Below are positions 26,091 to 35,240 of a stretch of 64,000 nucleotides of DNA, in pieces. Location of the stretch: positions 21,037 to 85,036 of the forward strand of contig CACYJH010000006.1 of NCBI GenBank assembly GCA_902774685.1, read 5' to 3'. Every line of letters starts with the position of its first letter. Positions within the stretch are counted from its first letter, which is position 1. The notes beneath the pieces are model-generated. The model worked only from the letters and a program-made list of their open reading frames with translations, searched no databases and was not told the DNA's origin. This stretch comes from an uncultured Methanobrevibacter sp. GTDB lineage: Archaea; Methanobacteriota; Methanobacteria; Methanobacteriales; Methanobacteriaceae. The translations under genes were made by a program, and so were the position numbers.

Positions 26091-27749
26091 ATGTTTTACC
26101 CCAATATAGAAGAAGCAAAAGAAATAGCTAAGGATAAATCCTATAAAAGGATTCCTATTAGCTATGAGATATTTTCAGATAGCAAAACTTCAATAGAAGT
26201 TTTAAGAAGACTTAGAATATTAAGCAATCACTGTTACATGTTAGAAAGTGTTGAAGATTCTAAAAATTGGGGTAGATACAGTTTTCTTGGATTCAATCCT
26301 ATTCTTGAACTTACTTGTCAAGATGGGGACCTTAGCATCAAGGGCAAATCAAGTTTCAGTGATTGTGAAATTGAAGACAGTCAAGAGAATTGTTTTAATG
26401 TTAAAACAGATAATCCAGGAGAATATATTCGTCAAATCGTAGAGGAAAACAAATCTCCAAAACTTGAAGGAATGCCTCCTTTTTCAGGTGGTTTAGTAGG
26501 TTATTTTTCATATGATTACATAAAGTATAGTGAACCGTCACTTGTTTTGGATGCTCAGAATCAGGATGCCTTTAAAGATGTTGATTTAATGCTTTTTGAT
26601 AAGGTGATTGCCTTTGATAACTATAAGCAAAAAATCGTTGTCATTGTCAATATGGAAATCAACAATGAGGATAATGAAAATGCTGAATCTTCTCTTGAAG
26701 AAAGTTATGATGATGCATGCAGATCCATTGAAGACATAATCCGTATCATTAAGGCGGATAATATTGTTGATTTGTTGGATGATGACTTCAATCATCATTT
26801 AACCAATAAAAAGACAATAGAAGCTAGTCAAAAAATGAATGAAATTGATTCATTTGAAGAAATGGACAAAATTAGAAAGGAAATCACCAAACATTTGCCT
26901 TTTGAACTCAAATCAGATTTCAGATACCTCTTTTCAGAAGAAGAGTACTGCCAAATGGTGGAAAATGCTAAAGACTACATAATAGAAGGAGACATATTTC
27001 AGGTGGTTCTATCAAATAGGATTGAAGCGGATATTGAAGGAAGCCTGTTTGATGTTTATAGGGTTCTTAGAACTACAAATCCTTCCCCTTATATGTTCTA
27101 TTTCTCAAGTGATGATATAGAGATAGCAGGTGCAAGCCCTGAAACTCTTGTAAAACTTGTTGACGATCAGATTTACACTTTCCCTTTAGCTGGAACCCGT
27201 CCGAGGGGAAAAACAGATGAAGAAGACAAAGCATTGGAGGAAGAGTTGCTTGCTGATGAGAAGGAATTGGCTGAACACAATATGCTTGTTGATCTTGGAA
27301 GAAATGATATTGGCAAAATAAGTGAGATAGGTTCAGTTAAGGTAAATAGGTACATGGATATTGTACGTTTTTCCCATGTAATGCATATTGGTTCAACTGT
27401 TGAAGGCATTCTAAGGGATGACCATGACTATTTGTCTGCAATAGATTCGATCTTGCCTGCAGGAACATTGTCTGGAGCCCCTAAGATAAGGGCATGTGAG
27501 ATAATCAATGAACTTGAAGACAATAAGAGAGGGATTTATGGTGGAGCTATTGGCTACATTGACCTCACTGGCAATTTAGACACCTGCATTGCGATAAGGA
27601 TAGCATTTGCAAGGGATAATAAGGTATTCATCAGAGTTGGTGCAGGAATAGTTGCAGATAGCGTTCCTGAAAATGAGTTTATAGAATGCAATAATAAGGC
27701 AAAAGCGGTTATGAATGCTTTAAAAATATCAAATGGAGGAATAGAATAA
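26091..27749 (+). CDS. trpE: Anthranilate synthase component I
   Basis: A 552-residue chorismate-utilising enzyme that makes anthranilate with TrpG. The N-terminal MLESVEDSKNWGRYSF carries the LLES-type tryptophan feedback site. Catalytic-core motifs are GDIFQVVLSNR, GASPETLVKL, PLAGTRPRGK, DLGRNDIGK and LPAGTLSGAPK. It is somewhat longer than typical because of an acidic segment at about residues 195-275. It opens a seven-gene operon in the order E-G-D-C-F-B-A. Confidence 0.96.
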   Translation: MFYPNIEEAKEIAKDKSYKRIPISYEIFSDSKTSIEVLRRLRILSNHCYMLESVEDSKNWGRYSFLGFNPILELTCQDGDLSIKGKSSFSDCEIEDSQENCFNVKTDNPGEYIRQIVEENKSPKLEGMPPFSGGLVGYFSYDYIKYSEPSLVLDAQNQDAFKDVDLMLFDKVIAFDNYKQKIVVIVNMEINNEDNENAESSLEESYDDACRSIEDIIRIIKADNIVDLLDDDFNHHLTNKKTIEASQKMNEIDSFEEMDKIRKEITKHLPFELKSDFRYLFSEEEYCQMVENAKDYIIEGDIFQVVLSNRIEADIEGSLFDVYRVLRTTNPSPYMFYFSSDDIEIAGASPETLVKLVDDQIYTFPLAGTRPRGKTDEEDKALEEELLADEKELAEHNMLVDLGRNDIGKISEIGSVKVNRYMDIVRFSHVMHIGSTVEGILRDDHDYLSAIDSILPAGTLSGAPKIRACEIINELEDNKRGIYGGAIGYIDLTGNLDTCIAIRIAFARDNKVFIRVGAGIVADSVPENEFIECNNKAKAVMNALKISNGGIE

Positions 27750-27791
27750 TTGGACTAAATCAAAGTTCAATTACTGTTTAAAGGTGATTTA

Positions 27792-28361
27792 ATGATTTTA
27801 TTGATAGACAATTATGATAGTTTTGCATATAATCTGTTCCAATTGCTTGGTGAAGTAAATCCGGACATAGTGGTCTATAGAAACGATAAGATATGCATCG
27901 ATGAAATTAGAAAGATGAATCCAGAAGCAATCGTATTGTCTCCAGGTCCTGGAAAGTGTGAAGATGCAGGAATTTGCATTGATGCAGTAAAGGAATTTTA
28001 TGATGAGATTCCAATTTTAGGGGTCTGCTTAGGTCATCAGTCAATCTGTACAGCATTTGGCGCTAAGGTTTCCTATGCAAAAAGGCTAATGCATGGAAAG
28101 TCTTCAAGAATTTCTTTAGAGAACGATCCTATTTTCAATGGTCTTTCTAATGAAATAACTGTTGGCAGATATCATTCTTTAAGTTTGTTGGAGGACACTC
28201 TTCCAGACTCATTGGAGATTATTTCGAAAGCAAAGGATGATGGTGAGGTCATGGCTGTAAAGCATAAGGAATATGATGTTTACGGGCTTCAATTTCACCC
28301 TGAATCAATATTGACACCAGATGGATTAAGGATCATAGAGAATTTTTTAAATAAAATATAA
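27792..28361 (+). CDS. trpG: Anthranilate synthase component II (glutamine amidotransferase)
   Basis: A 189-residue class I amidotransferase that channels ammonia to TrpE. It has LSPGPGKCEDAG, nucleophile Cys in GVCLGHQS (about residue 79) and the His-Glu pair in QFHPESIL. An AAGGTGAT site precedes the ATG. The 108-bp gap to trpD contains a 41-bp direct duplication. Confidence 0.95.
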   Translation: MILLIDNYDSFAYNLFQLLGEVNPDIVVYRNDKICIDEIRKMNPEAIVLSPGPGKCEDAGICIDAVKEFYDEIPILGVCLGHQSICTAFGAKVSYAKRLMHGKSSRISLENDPIFNGLSNEITVGRYHSLSLLEDTLPDSLEIISKAKDDGEVMAVKHKEYDVYGLQFHPESILTPDGLRIIENFLNKI

Positions 28362-28450
28362 ATAATCGAATGAATTAACATTAATTGGGAATATTTTAAA
28401 TTAAATATAAAATAATCGAATGAATTAACATTAATTGGGAATATTTTAAA
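28360..28450 (+). repeat. 41-bp direct duplication between trpG and trpD
   Basis: Bases 28360-28400 are repeated exactly at 28410-28450 (period 50). Each copy contains TCGAATGAATTAACATTAAT and GGGAATATTTTAAA. The second copy runs up to just before the trpD ribosome binding site. Confidence 0.95.
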
Positions 28451-28469
28451 AAAACAAGAAAGGGATTTT

Positions 28470-29477
28470 ATGATTAAGGAAGCTATTTTAAAAGTGTATA
28501 AACATGAGGATTTAACATATGATGAGGCTTATGAGACAATGGATGAAATCATGAGCGGCAAAGCAAGTGAAGTTCAAATGAGCGCATACTTAACTGCAAT
28601 GTCCATGAAAGGGGAAACAATTGATGAGATTACTGCATCTGCTGAAGCTATGAGGGCTCATTGTGTAAGATTATTGAATGATGAAGAAGTTTTGGAAATC
28701 GTTGGAACTGGGGGAGACGGTTCAAACACTTTTAATATTTCAACAACATCCTCCATTGTGATTTCAGCTGCAGGTGTTCCTGTGGCAAAGCATGGAAACA
28801 GATCCGCTTCAAGCAAATGTGGTGCAGCAGATGTATTGGAGGAGTTAGGTGTAAACATTCACATAAGTCCTGAAAAGAGTTTAAGCTGCTTAAAGGAGAT
28901 TAATTTATGTTTCTTGTTTGCTCAGAATTATCATTTGTCAATGAAATATGTTGCAGGGGTAAGAAAGGAGCTTTCCATCAGAACAATATTCAATATTTTA
29001 GGACCATTGACCAGCCCTGCAGGTGCTTCAATGGAAGTGTTGGGAGTATATGAAAAGGAACTTATTGAACCACTTACAGATGTATTGAAGAATTTAGGGG
29101 TCAAATCTGCTATGGTAGTTTATGGATTGGATGTGATGGATGAAATCTCTGCAAGTGATAAGACTGCGGTATGTGAACTTAAGGATGGTGAAACCAGAAC
29201 ATATGAGATTTCTCCAGAGGATTTCGGAATGGATATTTCATCCAAAGAAGACCTTGTAGGTGGAGATGCAAAGGAAAATGCTGAAATCACTTTAGCTGTT
29301 TTAAATGGAGAAAAAGGACCTAGGAGAAATGCTGTTCTTTTAAATTCTGCTGCAGGATTATTTGTTGCAGGCAAAGTGGATTCATTGGAAGAAGGGATAA
29401 GCTTAGCTGAAGAAGTCATAGATTCTGGAAAGGCATTGAATCAGCTTGAAAGGTTTATTGAGGTTACAAACAGATAA
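28470..29477 (+). CDS. trpD: Anthranilate phosphoribosyltransferase
   Basis: A 335-residue enzyme that transfers phosphoribose to anthranilate. The PRPP-binding GTGGDGSNTFNIST motif is at about residues 76-89, and KHGNRSASSKCGAADVLEELG follows with the second substrate loop. Length is normal. AAAGGGAT precedes the ATG. Its place between trpG and trpC differs from the E-G-C-F-B-A-D order known in Methanothermobacter. Confidence 0.95.
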   Translation: MIKEAILKVYKHEDLTYDEAYETMDEIMSGKASEVQMSAYLTAMSMKGETIDEITASAEAMRAHCVRLLNDEEVLEIVGTGGDGSNTFNISTTSSIVISAAGVPVAKHGNRSASSKCGAADVLEELGVNIHISPEKSLSCLKEINLCFLFAQNYHLSMKYVAGVRKELSIRTIFNILGPLTSPAGASMEVLGVYEKELIEPLTDVLKNLGVKSAMVVYGLDVMDEISASDKTAVCELKDGETRTYEISPEDFGMDISSKEDLVGGDAKENAEITLAVLNGEKGPRRNAVLLNSAAGLFVAGKVDSLEEGISLAEEVIDSGKALNQLERFIEVTNR

Positions 29478-29508
29478 TTATCATAGATTTTAATTTTTAT
29501 GTAAACAG

Positions 29509-30297
29509 ATGATTCTTATGTTAGATAAAATTGTTGCAAAGACTGAGGAAAGGTTGATTGAAGCAAAAAACAAGAAGTCTTTGGAGGAACTGAAGGAGGA
29601 AGTGTCCAAGTTAGAGATTAATGATGATTTTCCTTTTAAGGAAGCTTTGAAAGACCCTGAAATTGCAATCATTGCGGAAGTCAAGAAGGCTTCCCCTTCA
29701 AAAGGACTGATTGCAGAGGATTTTGATTATATTGAAATAGCAAAGGAATATGAACAGGCTGGAGCTTCAGCAATATCAGTCTTGACAGAACCATATTTTT
29801 TCCAAGGATCAAACGATTATCTCAAGGAAATTTCTGAAAATGTCCAAATTCCAATTTTAAGAAAAGACTTTACCATTGATGAGTATATGATATGGGAAGC
29901 TAAATCAATAGGTGCTTCAGCCATCCTCTTGATTGTTTCAATATTGGATGATGTTCAATTGAAGGAATATTTGGATTTGGCTCATGAATTAGGGCTTTCA
30001 GCGATTGTTGAAACCCATGACGCTGAGGAAATCAAATCTGCAGTGGATGCAGGCGCTCAGATTATCGGTGTTAACAATAGAAATTTAGCCGATTTTACAG
30101 TAGATATTGATAATAGCATTAACTTACGTAGCCTTGTAAGTGATGACATAACATTTATTTCCGAAAGTGGAATCAAAACAAAGGAAGATGTTACAAGATT
30201 AAAGGAGAACAATGTTGATGCGGTTTTGATTGGTGAAACCTTAATGAAAAGTGATGATAAAAAGGCAATGATTTTTCAGTTGAAAAACGGTAATTGA
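29509..30297 (+). CDS. trpC: Indole-3-glycerol phosphate synthase
   Basis: A 262-residue TIM-barrel enzyme. Motifs are IAEVKKASPSKG (catalytic lysine), SVLTEPYFFQGS, PILRKDFTIDEYMIWEA, IGVNNRNLADF and ISESGI. Neither the ATG at 29509 nor the in-frame ATG at 29518 has a clear ribosome binding site; the second would give 259 residues. It lies 31 bp after trpD. Confidence 0.95.
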   Translation: MILMLDKIVAKTEERLIEAKNKKSLEELKEEVSKLEINDDFPFKEALKDPEIAIIAEVKKASPSKGLIAEDFDYIEIAKEYEQAGASAISVLTEPYFFQGSNDYLKEISENVQIPILRKDFTIDEYMIWEAKSIGASAILLIVSILDDVQLKEYLDLAHELGLSAIVETHDAEEIKSAVDAGAQIIGVNNRNLADFTVDIDNSINLRSLVSDDITFISESGIKTKEDVTRLKENNVDAVLIGETLMKSDDKKAMIFQLKNGN

Positions 30298-30360
30298 TTT
30301 GGAGATTAAAAGGTGATTGATTTTTCTGCTGAAAAAAGCTAATTTTTTTGGAGTTTAAGA

Positions 30361-31014
30361 ATGGTTAAGATAAAGATTTGTGGAATGAGACGTTTGGAAG
30401 ATATTGAAATGGCAAATAAGTATAAGCCAGATTATATTGGGTTTGTTTTTGCTGAAAGTCCACGTAAAGTATCATATGAGCAAGCAAATGAATTATCAAG
30501 CCATTTGGATGAAGATATTGTTCCTGTTGGAGTGTTTGTAAATGAGCATATGAAACTCATCGTAAATCTATTCAAAGATGGAATAATAAGAATGGCTCAG
30601 CTTCATGGAGATGAGGATGAAAATTATATAAGGAACTTAAAAGATAAATCAATTGAAGAGACAGGTAAAGAAATACCGATTATTAATGCAATTGAAATTA
30701 AACCCAATGATGTGAATTGCGATAATTCTAATGAAAAACTATTGGAGTGGCGAGATTCCTCATCTGATTATTTTATATTGGACAGTGGAAAGGGGTCCGG
30801 CAAAACATTTGACTGGAGTCTCATCGATAGGAATAGTGAATTCTTTAAGAATTCCATCTTCTTGGCTGGAGGTCTGAGCAGTGAAAACTTGACTTTAGCC
30901 ATTGATGAATTCAATCCATTTGCAGTTGATTTAAGCAGTTCTGTTGAAACAGATGGATTCAAGGATGAAGAGAAAATTAGAGAAATAATTGAGATTATTG
31001 ATAATTACAGGTAA
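30361..31014 (+). CDS. trpF: Phosphoribosylanthranilate isomerase
   Basis: A 217-residue TIM-barrel isomerase. KICGMRRLEDIEMA is the N-terminal signature with the catalytic Cys, GFVFAESPRKVS follows, and VGVFVNE, LHGDED, LDSGKGSGKTFDW and LAGGLSSENL are further conserved motifs. TTGGAGTT precedes the ATG. It is 63 bp after trpC. Confidence 0.95.
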   Translation: MVKIKICGMRRLEDIEMANKYKPDYIGFVFAESPRKVSYEQANELSSHLDEDIVPVGVFVNEHMKLIVNLFKDGIIRMAQLHGDEDENYIRNLKDKSIEETGKEIPIINAIEIKPNDVNCDNSNEKLLEWRDSSSDYFILDSGKGSGKTFDWSLIDRNSEFFKNSIFLAGGLSSENLTLAIDEFNPFAVDLSSSVETDGFKDEEKIREIIEIIDNYR

Positions 31015-31051
31015 CATATTAATTTTTATATTTTTAAATTGGAGTTAAAAC

Positions 31052-32236
31052 ATGAGTAGAGGAAGATTTGGAGTTCATGGTGGACAATATATGTCTGAAA
31101 CACTAATGAATGAACTCTTGAACTTGGAAAAGCAATACAATCATTTTAAGGAAGATCCTGAATTTGTAGAGGAATTGAACACTCTATTGAAGGAATATGC
31201 AGGAAGACCTTCCTTATTATACTATGCAAAGAGAATGACAGAGGATCTTGGCGGAGCTAAGATTTATCTGAAACGTGAAGACCTAAACCATACCGGTGCA
31301 CATAAAATCAACAATGTGCTCGGCCAATGTCTCCTTGCCAAAAAGATGGGCAAGACCAGAGTCATTGCAGAAACAGGTGCAGGTCAGCATGGAGTGGCAA
31401 CAGCTACTGCAGCAGCCCTTCTAGGTATGGAATGTGAAGTCTTTATGGGTGAAGAGGACACCAAGCGTCAAGCATTGAATGTATTTAGAATGGAGCTTCT
31501 TGGAGCAAAGGTCCACACTGTTACAACAGGTTCCAAAGTCTTGAAGGATGCAGTGAATGACGCATTCAGAGAATGGATTTCAAGAGTTGATGACACTCAT
31601 TATGTAATCGGTTCTACAATGGGGCCACACCCATTCCCAACAATCGTAAGGGATTTTCAAGCGGTTATTAGTGAAGAGATTAAAGAGCAAATATTAGAGC
31701 TTGAAGGAAAGTTGCCAAATATGGTTATTGCCTGTGTTGGCGGTGGAAGTAATGCTATGGGGGCATTTTATAACTTCTTGGAAGATGAAGATGTGCAATT
31801 GGTTGGTGTTGAAGCTGCAGGAAAGGGAATTGATACAGAATTCCATGCAGCGACAATAGCTAAGGGGGAGCTTGGAATTTTCCATGGAATGAAATCATAT
31901 TTCTGTCAAGGAAACTATGGTCAGATTTCTCCAGTTTACTCAATCTCTGCAGGGCTTGACTATCCTGGAATCGGACCTGAACATGCTTATCTGCATGATA
32001 TTGGAAGGGCACAGTATGTTTCAGCAACTGATGATGAAGCGGTTGAGGCATTTGAATACTTGTCAAGAATGGAAGGAATCATTCCTGCTATTGAATCATC
32101 TCATGCAATAGCACATGCCATGAGAGTTGCTGGGGATATGGATAAGGATGATATAATTGTAATTAACGTATCTGGCCGTGGAGATAAGGACGTAGCAGCC
32201 ATTGCCCGTTATAAGGGAGTTGAATTATACGAGTAA
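31052..32236 (+). CDS. trpB: Tryptophan synthase beta chain
   Basis: A 394-residue PLP enzyme that joins indole and serine. The PLP lysine is in [12 protein letters not shown] (about residue 85), [12 protein letters not shown] and [12 protein letters not shown] bind substrate and phosphate. It is the classical TrpB1 type. TTGGAGTT precedes the ATG, and trpA follows after 18 bp. Confidence 0.97.
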   Translation: MSRGRFGVHGGQYMSETLMNELLNLEKQYNHFKEDPEFVEELNTLLKEYAGRPSLLYYAKRMTEDLGGAKIYLKREDLNHTGAHKINNVLGQCLLAKKMGKTRVIAETGAGQHGVATATAAALLGMECEVFMGEEDTKRQALNVFRMELLGAKVHTVTTGSKVLKDAVNDAFREWISRVDDTHYVIGSTMGPHPFPTIVRDFQAVISEEIKEQILELEGKLPNMVIACVGGGSNAMGAFYNFLEDEDVQLVGVEAAGKGIDTEFHAATIAKGELGIFHGMKSYFCQGNYGQISPVYSISAGLDYPGIGPEHAYLHDIGRAQYVSATDDEAVEAFEYLSRMEGIIPAIESSHAIAHAMRVAGDMDKDDIIVINVSGRGDKDVAAIARYKGVELYE

Positions 32237-32254
32237 TTGTAGGGGATGTTGAAA

Positions 32255-33040
32255 ATGAGTGATAAAAAGGATATAAAAATTGCAGATGCATTTAAGGATG
32301 GAAAAGCTTTCATTGGATTCTTGACTGCAGGAGACCCTACAATTGAGAAAACAGTTGAATATGTTTTGGCGATGGAAGAGGCAGGATGTGACCTTGTTGA
32401 GATAGGAATTCCATTTTCAGATCCTGTTGCTGAAGGGCCTGTTATTCAGGAAGCAAACATCCGGGCACTGTCAAACAATACAAATACTGATGATGTATTT
32501 GAAGCAATCAGGCAAATCAGGGAAAAGTCTGATGTGCCCCTTGTATTTTTAACCTATATCAATCCAGTGTTCTATTATGGTTATGACAAGTTCTTCAAAA
32601 GATGTCAGGAATTAAATGTCTGCGGTATTATTTCACCGGACCTTCCTTATGATGAAAAGGATGAAATTCTCGAAGTGACTCAAAAGTATGGCATTGATAT
32701 AATAAGCCTTATTGCACCAACTTCTAAAGAGAGAATTCAGATGATTGCAAGGGAAGCAACTGGATTTATTTACGTTGTTTCATCATTAGGGGTCACTGGA
32801 ATGCGTAGTGAGATTAGAACTGATTTAGAATCAATTTTAAGTGATATAAAAGAAGTTACGGACGTTCCTGCTGCAGTGGGTTTTGGTATCAATACTCCAG
32901 AACAGGCAGAAAATATTGCAAAAGTGGCCGATGGTGTTATTGTAGGGAGTGCAATTGTAAATATTATTGCAGAGCATGGAGAAAATGCAAGAGAGCCTCT
33001 TGTAAATTATGTCAAATCAATGAAAGATGCTATTTTATAA
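32255..33040 (+). CDS. trpA: Tryptophan synthase alpha chain
   Basis: A 261-residue TIM-barrel lyase that releases indole from indole-glycerol phosphate. Catalytic Glu is in DLVEIGIPFSDPVAEGP, and PDLPYDE provides the catalytic Asp. Phosphate-binding loops are VSSLGVTG and GFGINTPEQ. The ATG at 32255 is preferred because GGGG is placed correctly before it; the ATG at 32246 would overlap that site. It is the last gene of the operon, followed by T-rich sequence. Confidence 0.95.
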   Translation: MSDKKDIKIADAFKDGKAFIGFLTAGDPTIEKTVEYVLAMEEAGCDLVEIGIPFSDPVAEGPVIQEANIRALSNNTNTDDVFEAIRQIREKSDVPLVFLTYINPVFYYGYDKFFKRCQELNVCGIISPDLPYDEKDEILEVTQKYGIDIISLIAPTSKERIQMIAREATGFIYVVSSLGVTGMRSEIRTDLESILSDIKEVTDVPAAVGFGINTPEQAENIAKVADGVIVGSAIVNIIAEHGENAREPLVNYVKSMKDAIL

Positions 33041-33182
33041 TAGCAACTTTCAATATTTTTTATACTTATTTTTGTTCTATTTTTTCATTTAATTAAAAAC
33101 TTTTTTCATTAATTTAAAACTATTTTTTTTAATTAATTATTATTTTAAATTAAACTTTTTAATTAAAATCCAATTTTATATT

Positions 33183-35009
33183 CTATTTTATGGTTATGGA
33201 AGATTTTTTTGCAGATTCATAGCGATAATGAACCTTCTCCACAACACCCTTTACAGTATCATAAGCCCAAACTTGCTTAAAGTATATGGTCACTTTATGT
33301 GTTCCTTTGCTTAATGATTTGGTGTTGATCTTCACAGTTCCCTTTTTATCGGTTTTTAGGTTATAATCTTTGTATTTTGTTCCAGTATAAACCCTGATTT
33401 TTACCTTTTTATATTTCAAGACCTTTCCAGTTGCCTTGTTTTTGAAATTAGCATAGAAATATTTTGATTTCTTATATTTGGCACTGACTTTAGGGGCTTT
33501 CACAGTCAAAGGAATAGTTTCTTCAGGGTAGCCGGAAATCATTATAGGGTATTTTTTGGAATTTGCAAAGCTGAAATAAAATTTAACTTCTGAAAAATCC
33601 CCTCTTTTGATTTGGGAGATGACTTCGAAAACAGCTTTTCCGTTTTTATTGGTCTTTTTAGTCATTACAAGAGTTTTTTCTCCCTTATTATATGGATAAT
33701 ATTTTAGTTTTAATCTTATGTTTGCACCTTTCACAGCTTTATTTGTCTTCTTATTAATCAATTTCACAACAAAATAATTGCGTTTTCCATATTCCTTTAT
33801 TGTGTATTTGTATTTGCCCATAACAAGATTGCTAATGTCTAGTTTAGGGGTCATGTAATCGCAATTGATTAATAGGTTGTTTTTAGCTTTATTTGAGCCT
33901 ATAATACAATTAGTTAGTTTTATAAGTCCCTTGAAAGAGTATTCTTCAAAATCTATAATGTTTGGTATTACTTCAATTACAGCTCCGCTTTTTGCAGAGT
34001 TGTTGGTGAATTGACTTTTCTGCATTGTAAGATTTCTTGTAAGAGCTATTGCCCCTCCTTCTGTCACTGCAGAATTGTGCTTAAATACAGTATTGTTTAT
34101 ATAGGCTTTTTCAAAGTCTATTAGCAAAGCTCCTCCATAAGGATAGACGATATGATAATTCGGATCGTTTGTAGCGGTTACAACTCTGTTTTTATAGAAT
34201 TTGCAGGAGCTGATGTATAATTTGTCTCCATGAGGCATGTCATCATAATCTTCACAGCAGATTGCCCCTCCACTATTTGCAGTATTTGATGTGAATTCTG
34301 AATTCAAGACTTTTAAGTTTGCGCCAGAGTATATTGCTCCTCCACACCTTGCAGTGTTATTTTTAAAGTATGATTTTTCAATTATTGCAGAATAAGCCTT
34401 AAACTGATTGGCATATAGGTATATTGCTCCACCTAATTTAGCCTTATTGTTTTTAAAATCACAATTTTTCACAGTAAATTTATTTTCAGAGTATATTGCG
34501 CCTCCTAAATCAGATTTTCCATTTATTAAATTTAGATTTTCTAAAACTACTCCATTTGCTGTAATGTTGAATATTCTAGAAAGGGCTTTGGCATTTAGAG
34601 TAGCTTTTCCATTTATTCCCTTAATGGTTAAGTTTTTATTGATGATGATTTCTTTTGAATCTCCAATATAAGTTCCATTTAACTTAATTGTTGAACCTGC
34701 TTCTGCATTGTCTATTAAGTTCTGTATATCTGAGAAAGTTTGTTGGTCATTTGAACTGTTTGCAGGTTCTGATGGTTGGATATTTGGATTATCTGGATTG
34801 TTTGTGTCCCCATCACCTTCAGGATTTGTGTCATCTTGAGTATCCCCTTCCTCATATAACAAATCAATATTTCCATCATCCTGATTTTGGTCTATTGCAT
34901 TCAAGTCAAAATCATTGTCTTGCATGATGTCTTCTGATGCAGACACCGCTCCAAGACTTATCATAAGAATGAAAAATATTGAAAAGAAGAATAATTTTTT
35001 ATTTTTCAT
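33183..35009 (-). CDS. Adhesin-like protein with beta-helix repeats and Ig-like domains
   Basis: A 608-residue secreted protein. A signal peptide (MKNKKLFFFSIFFILMISLG, cleavage after about Ala24) is followed by an acidic low-complexity stretch (about 25-90). A parallel beta-helix follows (about 90-370) with recurrent GGAIY units, the polymorphic-outer-membrane-protein type repeat. Two Ig-like domains (about 395-608) are rich in Lys and Tyr, with KxxxKYFYANFKNKATGK. No C-terminal membrane anchor is visible, so cell attachment may be through the C-terminal domains. The type is abundant in Methanobrevibacter. GGGGAAAC precedes the ATG. Confidence 0.85.
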   Translation of the reverse strand: MKNKKLFFFSIFFILMISLGAVSASEDIMQDNDFDLNAIDQNQDDGNIDLLYEEGDTQDDTNPEGDGDTNNPDNPNIQPSEPANSSNDQQTFSDIQNLIDNAEAGSTIKLNGTYIGDSKEIIINKNLTIKGINGKATLNAKALSRIFNITANGVVLENLNLINGKSDLGGAIYSENKFTVKNCDFKNNKAKLGGAIYLYANQFKAYSAIIEKSYFKNNTARCGGAIYSGANLKVLNSEFTSNTANSGGAICCEDYDDMPHGDKLYISSCKFYKNRVVTATNDPNYHIVYPYGGALLIDFEKAYINNTVFKHNSAVTEGGAIALTRNLTMQKSQFTNNSAKSGAVIEVIPNIIDFEEYSFKGLIKLTNCIIGSNKAKNNLLINCDYMTPKLDISNLVMGKYKYTIKEYGKRNYFVVKLINKKTNKAVKGANIRLKLKYYPYNKGEKTLVMTKKTNKNGKAVFEVISQIKRGDFSEVKFYFSFANSKKYPIMISGYPEETIPLTVKAPKVSAKYKKSKYFYANFKNKATGKVLKYKKVKIRVYTGTKYKDYNLKTDKKGTVKINTKSLSKGTHKVTIYFKQVWAYDTVKGVVEKVHYRYESAKKSSITIK

Positions 35010-35128
35010 TTTGTTTCCCCACTTAATTATTAGTGAATATTAATTTATTTAATATGGTTAATTAAGTTATCTATTTAATATTTGCATGAGATTAATGAAA
35101 AAAGTTCTAAGTTAGTTAAAAAAGATGA

Positions 35129-35210
35129 AAAATAGTTAGTTAGTAGATTTAAAAAATAAAAAATAAGAAATAGTTAGTTAATAAATTTGATTTAAAAAAT
35201 AAAAAAATAA
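35129..35210. repeat. Imperfect direct repeat in AT-rich spacer
   Basis: AAATAGTTAGTTA occurs at about 35129 and 35168, each followed by an A/T-rich tail (ATTTAAAAAATAAAAAA). It lies in the gap between the NSS transporter and the adhesin, downstream of neither promoter in an obvious way. Confidence 0.6.
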
Positions 35211-35240
35211 AAATTGTTTATTTTTATAATTTGGTTTTCA

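Noticed and set aside
35129..35210. Attachment site or IS terminal repeat
   Set aside because: The repeats are imperfect A/T runs with no transposase or target-site duplication.
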